Part shown: positions 33,788 through 41,644 of the stretch, in pieces
Layout of the letters: every line of letters begins with the position of its first letter
Numbering within the stretch: position 1 is the stretch's first letter
Source of the DNA: Paeniglutamicibacter antarcticus_C
GTDB taxonomy: Bacteria > Actinomycetota > Actinomycetes > Actinomycetales > Micrococcaceae
Assembly: GCF_039544305.1 (NCBI RefSeq)
Contig: NZ_BAABLK010000006.1
Span: 85,673-149,672, forward strand
Length of the DNA: 64,000 nucleotides
Reading direction: 5' to 3'
The notes under the pieces: model-generated
What the model was told of the DNA's origin: nothing
Seen by the model: the letters and a program-made list of their open reading frames with translations, nothing else
Databases searched by the model: none
Made by a program: the position numbers and the translations under genes

Positions 33788-35225
33788 GGCCGTCAACGCC
33801 CCGAAGTCCGCGAGCCTGAATTCCCGCCAGATCACCATGATGGGCATTGGCGGGGCCATTGGCGCCGGCTTGTTCATTGGATCGGGCCAGGCCGTGGCGA
33901 TGGCTGGCCCCGCCGCCGTCCTCGCCTTCGCGCTGGCCGGGCTCCTGGTCATCCTGGTGATGAACATGCTTGGCGAAATGGCTGCGGCGAACCCCTCCTC
34001 GGGCTCATTCTCCGTATACGCCACCAAGGCGATGGGCCCCAACGCCGGGGCGACCATCGGCTGGCTGTACTGGGTCCAGGGCATCATCGTTATTGCCGCC
34101 GAGGCCACCGGTGCCGCAGCCATCGTCGGGGGCTGGTTCCCCGGGGTTTCCCAAGGCACCTGGTCGCTGATCTTCGTTGGGGCACTGACCGCCGTGAACC
34201 TGGCCAACGTCGCGCGCTTCGGCCAGTTCGAGTACTGGTTCTCCTTCCTCAAGGTCGCCGCCATCATTGCCTTCCTAGGCATCGGGGTGGCCCTGGTCTT
34301 CGGGCTCCTTCCCGGGGTCGAAGCCACCGGGTTCTCCAACCTGGTCGCCCATGGCGGCTTCCTTCCCAACGGGGTCGTCGGGCTGTGCGCCGGGCTGCTG
34401 ATGGTGGTCTTCGCCTTCGGCGGCATCGAGATCGTGGCGATCGCCGCGGCCGAAAGCGATGACCCTCGGACTTCCATCCGCAAGGCCGTGCGCGGTGTGC
34501 TCTTCCGCGTATTGGTCTTCTACGTCGGCTCGGCACTGGTAATGGTCTCGGTCCTGCCCTGGTACTCACCGGAGCTTGCCGCCTCCCCGTTCGTCGCGGT
34601 GCTCACCCTGGCGAACATCCCGTGGCTCGACACGATCATGGCACTGGTGGTGGTCATTGCCCTGCTCTCAGCCATGAACGCCAACATCTACGCCGCCTCC
34701 CGGATGCTGCTTTCGCTCTCCGAGCGCCGGATAGCACCCAAGGCCATCCAGGTGCGCAGCCGGGGCAACACCCCGTACGTGGCTGTTATCGCCTCGGTGA
34801 TCCTGTGTTCGGTCGCAGTGGTGATGAACTACGTGGCTCCGGATCTGGTTATGCCGATGCTGCTCAATGCCGTGGGTTCCACGCTGCTGGTCACCTGGGC
34901 ATTCATTGCGCTCTCACAGCTGATCCTGCGCGTGCGGGCGGACAGGGACCCTGAGATCCACCTGCCGGTGAGAATGCCGGGCTTCCCCTACCTTTCAATC
35001 CTGGCGTTGGTGATGCTCACGGGAATCGTTATTCTTGCACTCTTCGATCCGGCCAGCCGCACCCAGCTGGCCGCCACGCTGGGACTCACGGCGGCCATCG
35101 GGGTGCTCAATGCCCTGGCCCAGCGCCGCACCAGGGTCCGTGATGCGCTGCAAACTCCGGTTGGCGCCGCCGCGGACACGGAGAAGGCCAAGGAGCCTTC
35201 ACCGGCCCAGGAGAAGGTCCGCTAG
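33780..35225 (+). CDS. APC-superfamily amino acid permease (GABA permease type)
   Basis: 481 residues, 12 helices. The start at 33780 overlaps the aminotransferase stop (ATGTCTAA) and has AGGATG nine bases upstream; ATG 33768 is an alternative. QITMMGIGGAIGAGLFIGSG is the substrate/Na-site loop of amino-acid transporters of the AAT group, followed by NMLGEMAAANPSSGSFS and YAASRMLLSLSERR. It imports an amino acid, presumably the substrate of the adjoining aminotransferase. Confidence 0.9.
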   Translation: MSKAVNAPKSASLNSRQITMMGIGGAIGAGLFIGSGQAVAMAGPAAVLAFALAGLLVILVMNMLGEMAAANPSSGSFSVYATKAMGPNAGATIGWLYWVQGIIVIAAEATGAAAIVGGWFPGVSQGTWSLIFVGALTAVNLANVARFGQFEYWFSFLKVAAIIAFLGIGVALVFGLLPGVEATGFSNLVAHGGFLPNGVVGLCAGLLMVVFAFGGIEIVAIAAAESDDPRTSIRKAVRGVLFRVLVFYVGSALVMVSVLPWYSPELAASPFVAVLTLANIPWLDTIMALVVVIALLSAMNANIYAASRMLLSLSERRIAPKAIQVRSRGNTPYVAVIASVILCSVAVVMNYVAPDLVMPMLLNAVGSTLLVTWAFIALSQLILRVRADRDPEIHLPVRMPGFPYLSILALVMLTGIVILALFDPASRTQLAATLGLTAAIGVLNALAQRRTRVRDALQTPVGAAADTEKAKEPSPAQEKVR

Positions 35226-35252
35226 CATCAGGGGCCCCTCGCACAGACGAAC

Positions 35253-35288
35253 GGCCGCACCCCCTCAGGTAAGGGGATTGCGGCCTTT
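35253..35288 (+). terminator. Terminator of the aminotransferase-permease operon
   Basis: GGCCGCA-cCCCCT / AGGGG-atTGCGGCC stem followed by TTT, 28 bases after the permease stop. Confidence 0.8.
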
Positions 35289-35303
35289 CGCCGTCTACGC
35301 CCT

Positions 35304-36566
35304 CTAGGCCTGAAGGTCCAGCTCGATCCAGACCAGCCGGTGGTCGCTGCTGGCCGGCGGCCAGCCGGAGACCAGTCCGGCCTCGGCATGCCCGGTACGC
35401 GGCCAGTAGACCCCAGAGCCGCGCACGCCCAGCGTGGCTGCCGGCAACACGTAGTCAACGCGCAGCACACCTGCGCCCTCGCGGCCGAAGTCCGCGGTTC
35501 CCAGCACGCTGCCGATGACCCCGGCGAGGCCTCTGGCGGAAGTCCCGTTCTCCCTCGGTGCGGAGGGAAGCGGATCGACCAGCAGCGGGTTGGCCAGTAG
35601 CGCGCTGATGGCCGCGGGGTCCGAATCCCCCGAGGACGGGTCCGAGTTCAGGTCTCCCAGCACCACGAAGTCGCTTCCCGGTGCCAGCGGCCCGCGCTTT
35701 CCGGCATCGTCGTAGATGTAGCCGCCGGCCCCGTCCTGCGCCCCCAGGTAGTCGTTGATGAGCCGGATTTCGTCGTGGTTGCGTGTCTTGTTGCTTTTTT
35801 CGGGTCCGTCAAACACCGGCGGGGTGGGGTGGGCGGCAATGACATGGATCGTTTTTTCCCCAACGGTGATCGGCACGTCCCACATCGATTTGCTGGGCAG
35901 GGGAAGGATCGAGCGGACCAGTTCGGGGTAGTACTGGGTGGGCAGCTGCGAGTGAGGCATGTCCTGCCACAGAAAGTTCTGGAAGGTGCGGATGTTGGCG
36001 GTGTCCATGGGGTACATGGAGAAGAGCACCATCCCGTACTGGCCCTCGAAGTCGCCGTAGCCCAAGGCATCGGAGGGTCCTCCGACGATGCCGTTGCCAT
36101 CGAGGTCTGCACCACTGGGTATTCCGGTGTTTGCCGGTGCCACGTAGACGTGGGGGTAGTTGATGGATGGTTGCCCGCCCTGGGACCTGGCCAGATAGTT
36201 GTCCTTGAACGCCTCCGCCGCGGCGCCCTTGGCGTCATAATCGAATTCGTTGAGCAGGAGCACGTCCGGTGCGGTGCGCTGCACTATCTGTGCCACCGCC
36301 TGGGCCTGGGCGTCCAGGGGCGTAGCGAGGTCGTTGGCCAGCTGCCCGGGCCGCTGGCGGTTCAGCGAGGCGTTGAACGTCGCCACGCGAAGCCCCCGGG
36401 CGGTGACGCCCGGGGGCTCGGCATACGGCATGGGGGCGCTGTGGTCCAGATGCATGGCGGCGGGCCTCGCTTCAGTCATGGCGTTGGCGTGCACGGGAGC
36501 GAGCGCCCCTGGGCCCAGCGCTGCCAATGTTGCCGCGGCCACTGCCGCACAGATCGAATATCGCAC
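35304..36566 (-). CDS. Secreted endonuclease/exonuclease/phosphatase-fold hydrolase
   Basis: 420 residues, GTG start. The signal peptide (YSICAAVAAATLAALGPGALA, cleaved near residue 27) is followed by an EEP domain: RVATFNASLNR, DVLLLNEFDYD (metal Glu), a loop with DLDGNGIVGGPSDALGYGDFEGQYGM, IHVIAAHPTPP, FVVLGDLNSDPSSGD and SDHRLVWIEL. Catalytic residues are intact. It may act on extracellular nucleic acid or phosphate esters; relatives are often mis-called phytase-like. TAATGT ends seven bases before the GTG, so the mRNA is probably leaderless. Confidence 0.86.
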   Translation of the reverse strand: MRYSICAAVAAATLAALGPGALAPVHANAMTEARPAAMHLDHSAPMPYAEPPGVTARGLRVATFNASLNRQRPGQLANDLATPLDAQAQAVAQIVQRTAPDVLLLNEFDYDAKGAAAEAFKDNYLARSQGGQPSINYPHVYVAPANTGIPSGADLDGNGIVGGPSDALGYGDFEGQYGMVLFSMYPMDTANIRTFQNFLWQDMPHSQLPTQYYPELVRSILPLPSKSMWDVPITVGEKTIHVIAAHPTPPVFDGPEKSNKTRNHDEIRLINDYLGAQDGAGGYIYDDAGKRGPLAPGSDFVVLGDLNSDPSSGDSDPAAISALLANPLLVDPLPSAPRENGTSARGLAGVIGSVLGTADFGREGAGVLRVDYVLPAATLGVRGSGVYWPRTGHAEAGLVSGWPPASSDHRLVWIELDLQA

Positions 36567-36620
36567 CTTTTCAACATTAGGGGCCTACCCTACTTTCCGG
36601 TAGGTCAGTATTTTATCAAC

Positions 36621-36642
36621 TCGCCGGTTTTTCATCCGGCGA
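36621..36642 (-). terminator. Short hairpin after the TPP enzyme gene
   Basis: CGCCGG / CCGGCG stem with an eight-base A-rich loop, 38 bases after the stop at 36681. There is no T-run, so it may be weak. Confidence 0.4.
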
Positions 36643-36680
36643 ACCCCGCTCTCTGCTGCGCCGGGCGGATACCCGAAGGC

Positions 36681-38345
36681 TTAGCCCCGAACGAGGGCCG
36701 CCGCCTTGCGGTTGGCCTCCAAGACTTCCTCCATGTACGGGGCACGCACCTCGGGGGAAATCCGGCAGTCGACAAGGTAGATCCCGTGCGCACCGTCGGC
36801 GACCCAGTCCCGCAGCCCGGAGAGGTCTTTGAGGCAACGGACCTTTTTCGATTGGGCTCCGAGTCCGCGGGCCACCGCGGCGAAGTCGACCTCCGGGATC
36901 AGCATGGGCCCCTCATGCAGCCCGATCGAGCCGTACTGGTGGACCTCGGCACCGTAGGCTGCGTCGTTGTAGATCACGATGATGCCACTGCGCACCGAGC
37001 GGATGACCGATTCCAGGTCCGCCAGGCCCATGAGGAACCCGCCGTCGCCGCTGGCCAACACGATCGTGGATTCCGGTGCCGCGGCGCCGGCGCCCACGGC
37101 GGAGGCAAGGCCCAGCCCGATGCTTTGGTAGGCGGTCCCGACCAGGCTCAGTGCGTGCGGGCCCGGAACGGACCAGTACATGGGGCCCCATCCGATGAAG
37201 TGCCCGCCGTCTTGGACGATGACCCGGTCTTCGGGGATGATCCCCTCCAGCTCCCGTGCTACGGCGCGTGGATCGAGCAGTCCGTCCGGTGCCGTCGCCT
37301 CCCCCGGCGCATGATCGTTGGTCTTGGCCAGACGTTCGGGAACCATATCGACCCACCGCCCTCCGGCATCGCGTTCGTGGACCCGCCCAAGCAGGGCATC
37401 GGCGAGAGCGGCGGCATCGGCGCGGATGAATGCGTCCACCCGGGGGTTGGTCGCCGATTCGGTGACATCGACCTGGATGACGCGGGCACCGTCGTTGAAC
37501 AGGTGCCCGAACCGGGTGGTGAATTGGTTCAGGCTCGCCCCCAGGACAAGGACGACGTCGGACTCGTGGACCAAGGCCGCGGTCTCCGCCGAGGAGAACC
37601 CTCCGGTGATCCCCAGGTCCCCGTGCCGTTTGGCCAGGAGGTTGGGGGCAAGGACGGTGCTGGAGCTCAACGCACCGAGGCGGTCGGCGAGCGCGGTGAT
37701 CGACTGTGCGGCACCGGCAAGGCGTGCCCCGCGGCCGTAGAGCACCAGCGGGCGTTTGGCTTCATTCAAGGCGGAGGCGGCCTGGGTGAGCATTTGCTCG
37801 GCGGCGAGGGGGTAACCGGGGTCGAGCCCGAAGTCCTCCAGTGACATCGCGGATTCCTCTGCCGCGGCATCCGCGACGATGTCGTAAGGAATCGAGAGGA
37901 CCACCGCGGTGCGCTCACGCAGGGCGTGTGCGACTGCCTCGAACGCGATGGCCATGGGGCGCTGGCTGTCGACGGTGAAGGTCGTGGCACCCGCAGCGCT
38001 GCTGATTGCCGACTGGTCGATGTCCCAGGGGCGGGCTCCGGTGGAGGGCTGGTCCCCGGTCACCAGCACCATCGGGATCCGGGCCTTGGCGGCCTCGGCC
38101 AGCGGGGTGATCGCATTGCTGTAGCCGGCGCCGTAGGTAGTCGTGGCGATGGCCAGCTTCCCGGCGACCCGGAAGTAGGCGTCGGCGGCGGTGACTGCGG
38201 CAGATTCGTGCCGGACGGCGGTGAAGCGGAAGCCGGTGCGCATTGCAGCGTCCAGGAAGTGGGCGTTCCCGTTTCCCATGACACCGAAGATCTCTGAGGT
38301 GCAGGTTAAAAGGGCACGGGAAACGACAGCTGAAACTGTAGGCAT
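36681..38345 (-). CDS. Thiamine pyrophosphate-binding enzyme (acetolactate synthase-like)
   Basis: 554 residues from MPTVSAVVSR; upstream in-frame codons lack family features. The three-domain TPP layout is present: an N-terminal pyrimidine domain with FGVMGNGNAHFLDAA and the catalytic-type glutamate in RHESAAVTAADAY, a central domain, and a C-terminal domain with GDGGFLMGLADLESVIRS...YND, the TPP-Mg motif. It resembles acetolactate synthase large subunits and oxo-acid decarboxylases, but no small regulatory subunit or other ilv gene is near. It is likely catabolic. Divergent from a PadR regulator 246 bases away. Confidence 0.86.
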   Translation of the reverse strand: MPTVSAVVSRALLTCTSEIFGVMGNGNAHFLDAAMRTGFRFTAVRHESAAVTAADAYFRVAGKLAIATTTYGAGYSNAITPLAEAAKARIPMVLVTGDQPSTGARPWDIDQSAISSAAGATTFTVDSQRPMAIAFEAVAHALRERTAVVLSIPYDIVADAAAEESAMSLEDFGLDPGYPLAAEQMLTQAASALNEAKRPLVLYGRGARLAGAAQSITALADRLGALSSSTVLAPNLLAKRHGDLGITGGFSSAETAALVHESDVVLVLGASLNQFTTRFGHLFNDGARVIQVDVTESATNPRVDAFIRADAAALADALLGRVHERDAGGRWVDMVPERLAKTNDHAPGEATAPDGLLDPRAVARELEGIIPEDRVIVQDGGHFIGWGPMYWSVPGPHALSLVGTAYQSIGLGLASAVGAGAAAPESTIVLASGDGGFLMGLADLESVIRSVRSGIIVIYNDAAYGAEVHQYGSIGLHEGPMLIPEVDFAAVARGLGAQSKKVRCLKDLSGLRDWVADGAHGIYLVDCRISPEVRAPYMEEVLEANRKAAALVRG

Positions 38346-38555
38346 TTTGTGTCTTTCGAATGTAGCAAGATAATTCAAGGCCATATTCGTCTTCGGGCAA
38401 CAAACCCGGGTTTCGCCCATTTTTAGAGCGACGGCGGAAACTACAGAAACGCTCCGCCTGACATGGCAAGGATATCCGGGCCATGGCTCACCGTGCAACA
38501 CCCATGGACTCGCAATGCAGGCATCCGGGCCTCGGGATTCGGGGAACACGAGTCG

Positions 38556-38587
38556 TTGACACGCATACTAGTTAGACATACTGTCTA
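38556..38587 (+). promoter_or_regulatory. padR promoter with overlapping palindromic operator
   Basis: TTGACA (38556-38561) and TACTGT (38579-38584) are 17 bases apart; the -10 ends six bases before the ATG, so the mRNA is leaderless. TAGACA-TAC-TGTCTA (38573-38587) is a perfect inverted repeat covering the -10, well placed for autorepression. Confidence 0.7.
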
Positions 38588-38590
38588 GTT

Positions 38591-38977
38591 ATGACCTCCA
38601 TCCAGGACCCCGGCCAGGCAGGTGCCGAATGGCCCAGCGACTGGCTTCGCGCAGCACTGGGCCTATGCACCCTCCAAGCTCTGGAAACCGGCCCCACCTA
38701 CGGATACGCGATCATCGCCGCGCTTGCCGAGGCCGGACTCGGCAAGGTGAAAGGCGGAACGCTTTACCCGCTGCTGACCCGTTTCGAGACCGCTGGTTTC
38801 CTTGAGGTCGAATGGCGGCCAGGGGATGGCGGGCCGGGCCGCAAGTACTTCTCACTCACGGACTCGGGGCAAAAGGAACTGGCACGCCAACGTACGGCGT
38901 GGCACTCCTTCACCCAGGTCACCACCACCTTCCTCGCAGGGAACAAAACACCATCAGCAACCAGGGAGCAGCAATGA
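38591..38977 (+). CDS. PadR family transcriptional regulator
   Basis: 128 residues. The PadR winged helix is clear: GLCTLQALETGPTYGYAIIAALAEAG, KGGTLYPLLTRFETAGFLEVEW (recognition helix and wing) and KYFSLTDSGQKELARQR. The short tail ends before the long dimerising helix of larger family members. It is translationally coupled (ATGA) to the following membrane protein gene. This PadR-membrane protein pairing is common and often responds to envelope or drug stress. Confidence 0.9.
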   Translation: MTSIQDPGQAGAEWPSDWLRAALGLCTLQALETGPTYGYAIIAALAEAGLGKVKGGTLYPLLTRFETAGFLEVEWRPGDGGPGRKYFSLTDSGQKELARQRTAWHSFTQVTTTFLAGNKTPSATREQQ

Positions 38978-39690
38978 AGACCACCCAGGAACAGAAATGG
39001 CTCGACACGCTCACCATTGAGCTGCGGCTTCGCGATGTCTCCGGTCCCGGGATCGGCGACACCCTAGCCACCGTGAAGGAATTTCTTGCTGATTCGGGCG
39101 AAAGCGCACAGGAGGCATTCGGGTCACCCGCCGAGTACGCCGCAAGCCTGGACTTGTCCACGAGCACCGAACCCATCTCCGTGAAGAGGACGGTGTTCCG
39201 ATCCGTCATCGGACTTTTGGCTTTCCTGATGTTTTCCCAAGCCGTCGCGCCATGGGTGGCACGTGAACCGTTGGACCTCGGTGGTGCCCAACTGGCATGG
39301 CTCGCATTCCCGGCCGCCGCGGCAGCCTTCATCCGGCTATATCTCGATAAGTTGGTACGTCACCTCTGGATGGCCTTTGCACTCATCGTGGTTTGCGGGA
39401 CAACGGGAGTCCTTTCCGCCCTCAGCGCCCCGAAGGCGCACGCCGACGCATGGTTTTCCATCAACCCGGGCCTGGTGCTGGTGGTAACAGGCGCAATCAT
39501 GGTTTCTGCTTCGACCCTCAGCACCATCTCCTTCGCCAAGGACGGCGACGACAGCATCCAGGAGCCGTTCAGCAACCCGGCCCAGGAACGAAAGCAGAAG
39601 GCCACCTCCAGCATCCTGGGAATCCTGGTCTCATGGATGCTCCCGATCGCTTCCCTAGTCTTCCTCGGCGTCGGGTTCCAGATGCGATAA
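38974..39690 (+). CDS. HAAS/DUF1700-like membrane protein linked to PadR
   Basis: 238 residues. A soluble N-terminal domain (WLDTLTIELRLRDVSGPGIG, TVKEFLADSGESAQEAFGSP) has the helical HAAS/DUF1700 look often encoded after PadR. Five or so membrane helices follow. The start is the ATG overlapping the padR stop, with AGGGAG a few bases upstream. It is probably a membrane sensor or effector controlled by PadR. Confidence 0.75.
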   Translation: MKTTQEQKWLDTLTIELRLRDVSGPGIGDTLATVKEFLADSGESAQEAFGSPAEYAASLDLSTSTEPISVKRTVFRSVIGLLAFLMFSQAVAPWVAREPLDLGGAQLAWLAFPAAAAAFIRLYLDKLVRHLWMAFALIVVCGTTGVLSALSAPKAHADAWFSINPGLVLVVTGAIMVSASTLSTISFAKDGDDSIQEPFSNPAQERKQKATSSILGILVSWMLPIASLVFLGVGFQMR

Positions 39691-39732
39691 GGGGCCGAGC
39701 CTCGTTGCGCCAAGGCCGCCAATGGAACAAAA

Positions 39733-39772
39733 AAGCGGTTTTGACTTGTATTCCAACAAGTCAAAACCGCTT
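39733..39772. terminator. Bidirectional terminator (membrane protein / tRNA-Lys)
   Basis: Perfect 17-base stem AAGCGGTTTTGACTTGT / ACAAGTCAAAACCGCTT with a six-base loop. It follows the PadR operon on the plus strand and tRNA-Lys on the minus strand. Confidence 0.8.
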
Positions 39773-39777
39773 ATCTG

Positions 39778-39850
39778 TGCGCCCTGCGGGGCTCGAACCC
39801 GCGACCAATGGATTAAAAGTCCAGTGCTCTACCAACTGAGCTAAAGGCGC
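39778..39850 (-). tRNA. tRNA-Lys (TTT)
   Basis: 73 bases, CCA not encoded. The acceptor stem pairs GCGCCTT with AGGGCGC. The anticodon loop is CTTTTAA with TTT. A minus-strand TATAGT at 39875-39870 is a likely -10 about 20 bases upstream. Confidence 0.95.
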
Positions 39851-39923
39851 GACTGGCACTTAGCCAACAACTATATTAGCGGATAACTCGTCCCTTATTG
39901 GACAACCTTGCTAGATTCAACAC

Positions 39924-40661
39924 GTGTTCGAATACCTGAGGTTTGCGATGGTCATCCTTGCCATGGTCTTGCTGGCCAGCGGATTGCTCGCGCGGGCGGG
40001 CATAGGCTTGGGTTGACTTCCGCTCGTTGCGGTGATCAGGGCCGGCGTGCAACTGGCGGCAGTCACGTTGCTGTTGCGCGGAGTCGACTCGGTTCCGTGG
40101 ACCGCGGTGCTGTTCATCATCCTGATGCTCGCCACGGCGTCACTGACCACCGCCCGACGGGCGGCGTCCCTGCCCCTGGGCGCTCGCTCCGCGGTCATCG
40201 GCACCACCAGCGGCGCGGTGCTGTCCATAACCATCATCCTTGGCACCGGCCTTGTCTCGCTGGGCCCTACGTCAGTCATCGCCGTGGCGGGGATCGTTAT
40301 CGGCGGATGCATGACGGTCTCCACGCTCTCGCTGCGCCACTACCTGGCCAATGTGCGCACCCGGCGCGATGAGGTCGAGGGTTGGCTGGCACTGGGTGCG
40401 CTGCCACGAACAGCCACGGACCTTCCGCGGCTGATCGCCGTGCGCGAGGCATTGATCCCCAACCTCGACCAAACCAAGTCCACCGGGCTGGTGACCCTGC
40501 CGGGGGCCTTCGTCGGCGCCCTCTTCGGAGGGGCCTCCGCCCTGGAGGCCGCCCAGTTCCAGCTGGTGGTGCTTGCGGGCCTTGCCTTGGGCGGGACCGT
40601 CACAGCCCTGGTGGCCACGCATGTAGCTTCCGGGTCGGTTTCCCTACCCGCCGATGGGTGA
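39924..40661 (+). pseudogene. FetB/YbbM-type (UPF0014) permease interrupted by in-frame TGA
   Basis: From GTG 39924 the frame reads VFEYLRFAMVILAMVLLASG, a first membrane helix. It meets TGA at 40014-40016 and continues in the same frame as LPLVAVIRAGVQLAAVTLLL to a normal end at 40661. The downstream part has the family's SLGPTSVIAVAGIVIGGCMT, RDEVEGWLALGA and TGLVTLPGAFVGALFGGASA. TAGATT (39912-39917) ends six bases before GTG 39924, so this is the natural start. A shortened protein could start at GTG 40032 but would lack the first helix. The family exports iron or other metals. A partner ATPase is not nearby. Confidence 0.7.
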
Positions 40662-40692
40662 GTACCCAGCCGCGCAGAGTATCCTCGTGCCC

Positions 40693-41352
40693 ATGCAGTT
40701 CCACCCAGCCTTGGCTCCCCCCGCAACGACCTTCCGCCACCACAAGCCCAAGCCCTTCGCTCCGGTCGACTTCGATCCCTTCGAGGGCGGCGCAGATCCG
40801 GCGCGTGTCTCCGAGGCGGCGCACCTCTCCGCCCACGCCCTGGTGCAGGCAGGAACCCTCAACCAGGATCCGGATGTCCGTGAACGGTTGGTGCGCCTTT
40901 CCGAGGACGAGGGACTGGAAGCCATTGCCGAACTGTGGTCCAAGGCTCCTGCCCGCTCCCTTCCCGGGGCCCTGTGGCGGCTGTATGCCATCCGTGCCGC
41001 AACGATCAACAATCCCGAAACCATGGCATCTTTCTTTACCTCCGGGGCCCACCAGGCGCAGGTCGAACGCGTGGTGGCAGGCGCCGCGGAACCGCCGGGG
41101 GCCAAGGAGCTGTCCGCGATGACCAGTTCGATCCTCACGGGCGCCTTCGACGGCGAGTTCGACGTCGCCCTGGAACGCACCGCCGCCTATTGCCGGGTCA
41201 TTGCCCTGGGCCAGGCAGGGCAGGCCGACGATGCGGAGTTCGCCCATCCGGAACGAGCCACCCTGATGACTTCCCGGGCGCACTCCCTACTCAAGACAGC
41301 CGAGGACCTTGAATACGCTGCTGCTTCCTGGCGACGCGGGGAACTGGACTGA
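40693..41352 (+). CDS. Conserved hypothetical protein
   Basis: 219 residues from ATG 40693, supported by TATCCT (40680-40685) ending seven bases before it (leaderless); ATG 40654 in the same frame overlaps the previous stop and is the alternative. The protein is soluble and mostly helical: FDPFEGGADPARVSEAAHLS, HALVQAGTLNQDPDVRERLV, LPGALWRLYAIRAATINN. The C-terminal part (SAMTSSILTGAFDGEFDVAL, RAHSLLKTAEDLEYAAASWR) is also helical. I do not recognise the family; it has no metal or nucleotide motif. Confidence 0.7.
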   Translation: MQFHPALAPPATTFRHHKPKPFAPVDFDPFEGGADPARVSEAAHLSAHALVQAGTLNQDPDVRERLVRLSEDEGLEAIAELWSKAPARSLPGALWRLYAIRAATINNPETMASFFTSGAHQAQVERVVAGAAEPPGAKELSAMTSSILTGAFDGEFDVALERTAAYCRVIALGQAGQADDAEFAHPERATLMTSRAHSLLKTAEDLEYAAASWRRGELD

Positions 41353-41431
41353 GGCTTCCGCGTTTGACGCTGATCGCGAAGACCGCGCCACCGGGTTGAC
41401 AGGAAGACCCGTTTCCTAGAAAGCTGTAAGC

Positions 41432-41519
41432 ACGGTGCCGGACCGCGGCAGCCCCGGGCTCCAAAATTCAGCCGCTACGAGCGGCCTTCCGCCGAGAGGC
41501 GCTCCCGGTTCGGCACCGT
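41432..41519 (+). other. Candidate structured RNA or palindromic element before DUF47-PiT
   Basis: A 13-base stem (41432-41444 with 41507-41519, one G-U) closes about 62 bases that can fold further: GCCGC-TACGA-GCGGC (41471-41485), CGCC-GAGA-GGCG with a GNRA loop, and a small AGCCC/GGGCT hairpin. There is no open frame and no T-run. It may be a leader RNA of the DUF47 gene 125 bases downstream, or a mobile palindromic repeat. Confidence 0.35.
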
Positions 41520-41644
41520 ACACTTTCCCGGCCGCACGCGGCCGGCAGGACACGCTTCACGACGCCACGGTCGGGCTTGTTAACCTTCGATGCGTAAACT
41601 GGGCAACGTCCCGCTTTTCCGTTTTCCAGCCGGTGGTATTCCTC

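Noticed and set aside
38573..38587. The TAGACA/TGTCTA palindrome as an insertion-sequence end
   Set aside because: There is no second copy, transposase or target duplication nearby, and its position on the -10 fits an operator better.
40014..40016. TGA as a selenocysteine codon in the FetB-like permease
   Set aside because: The family is not known to contain selenocysteine and I saw no obvious selenocysteine-type hairpin just after the TGA. A nonsense change is simpler.
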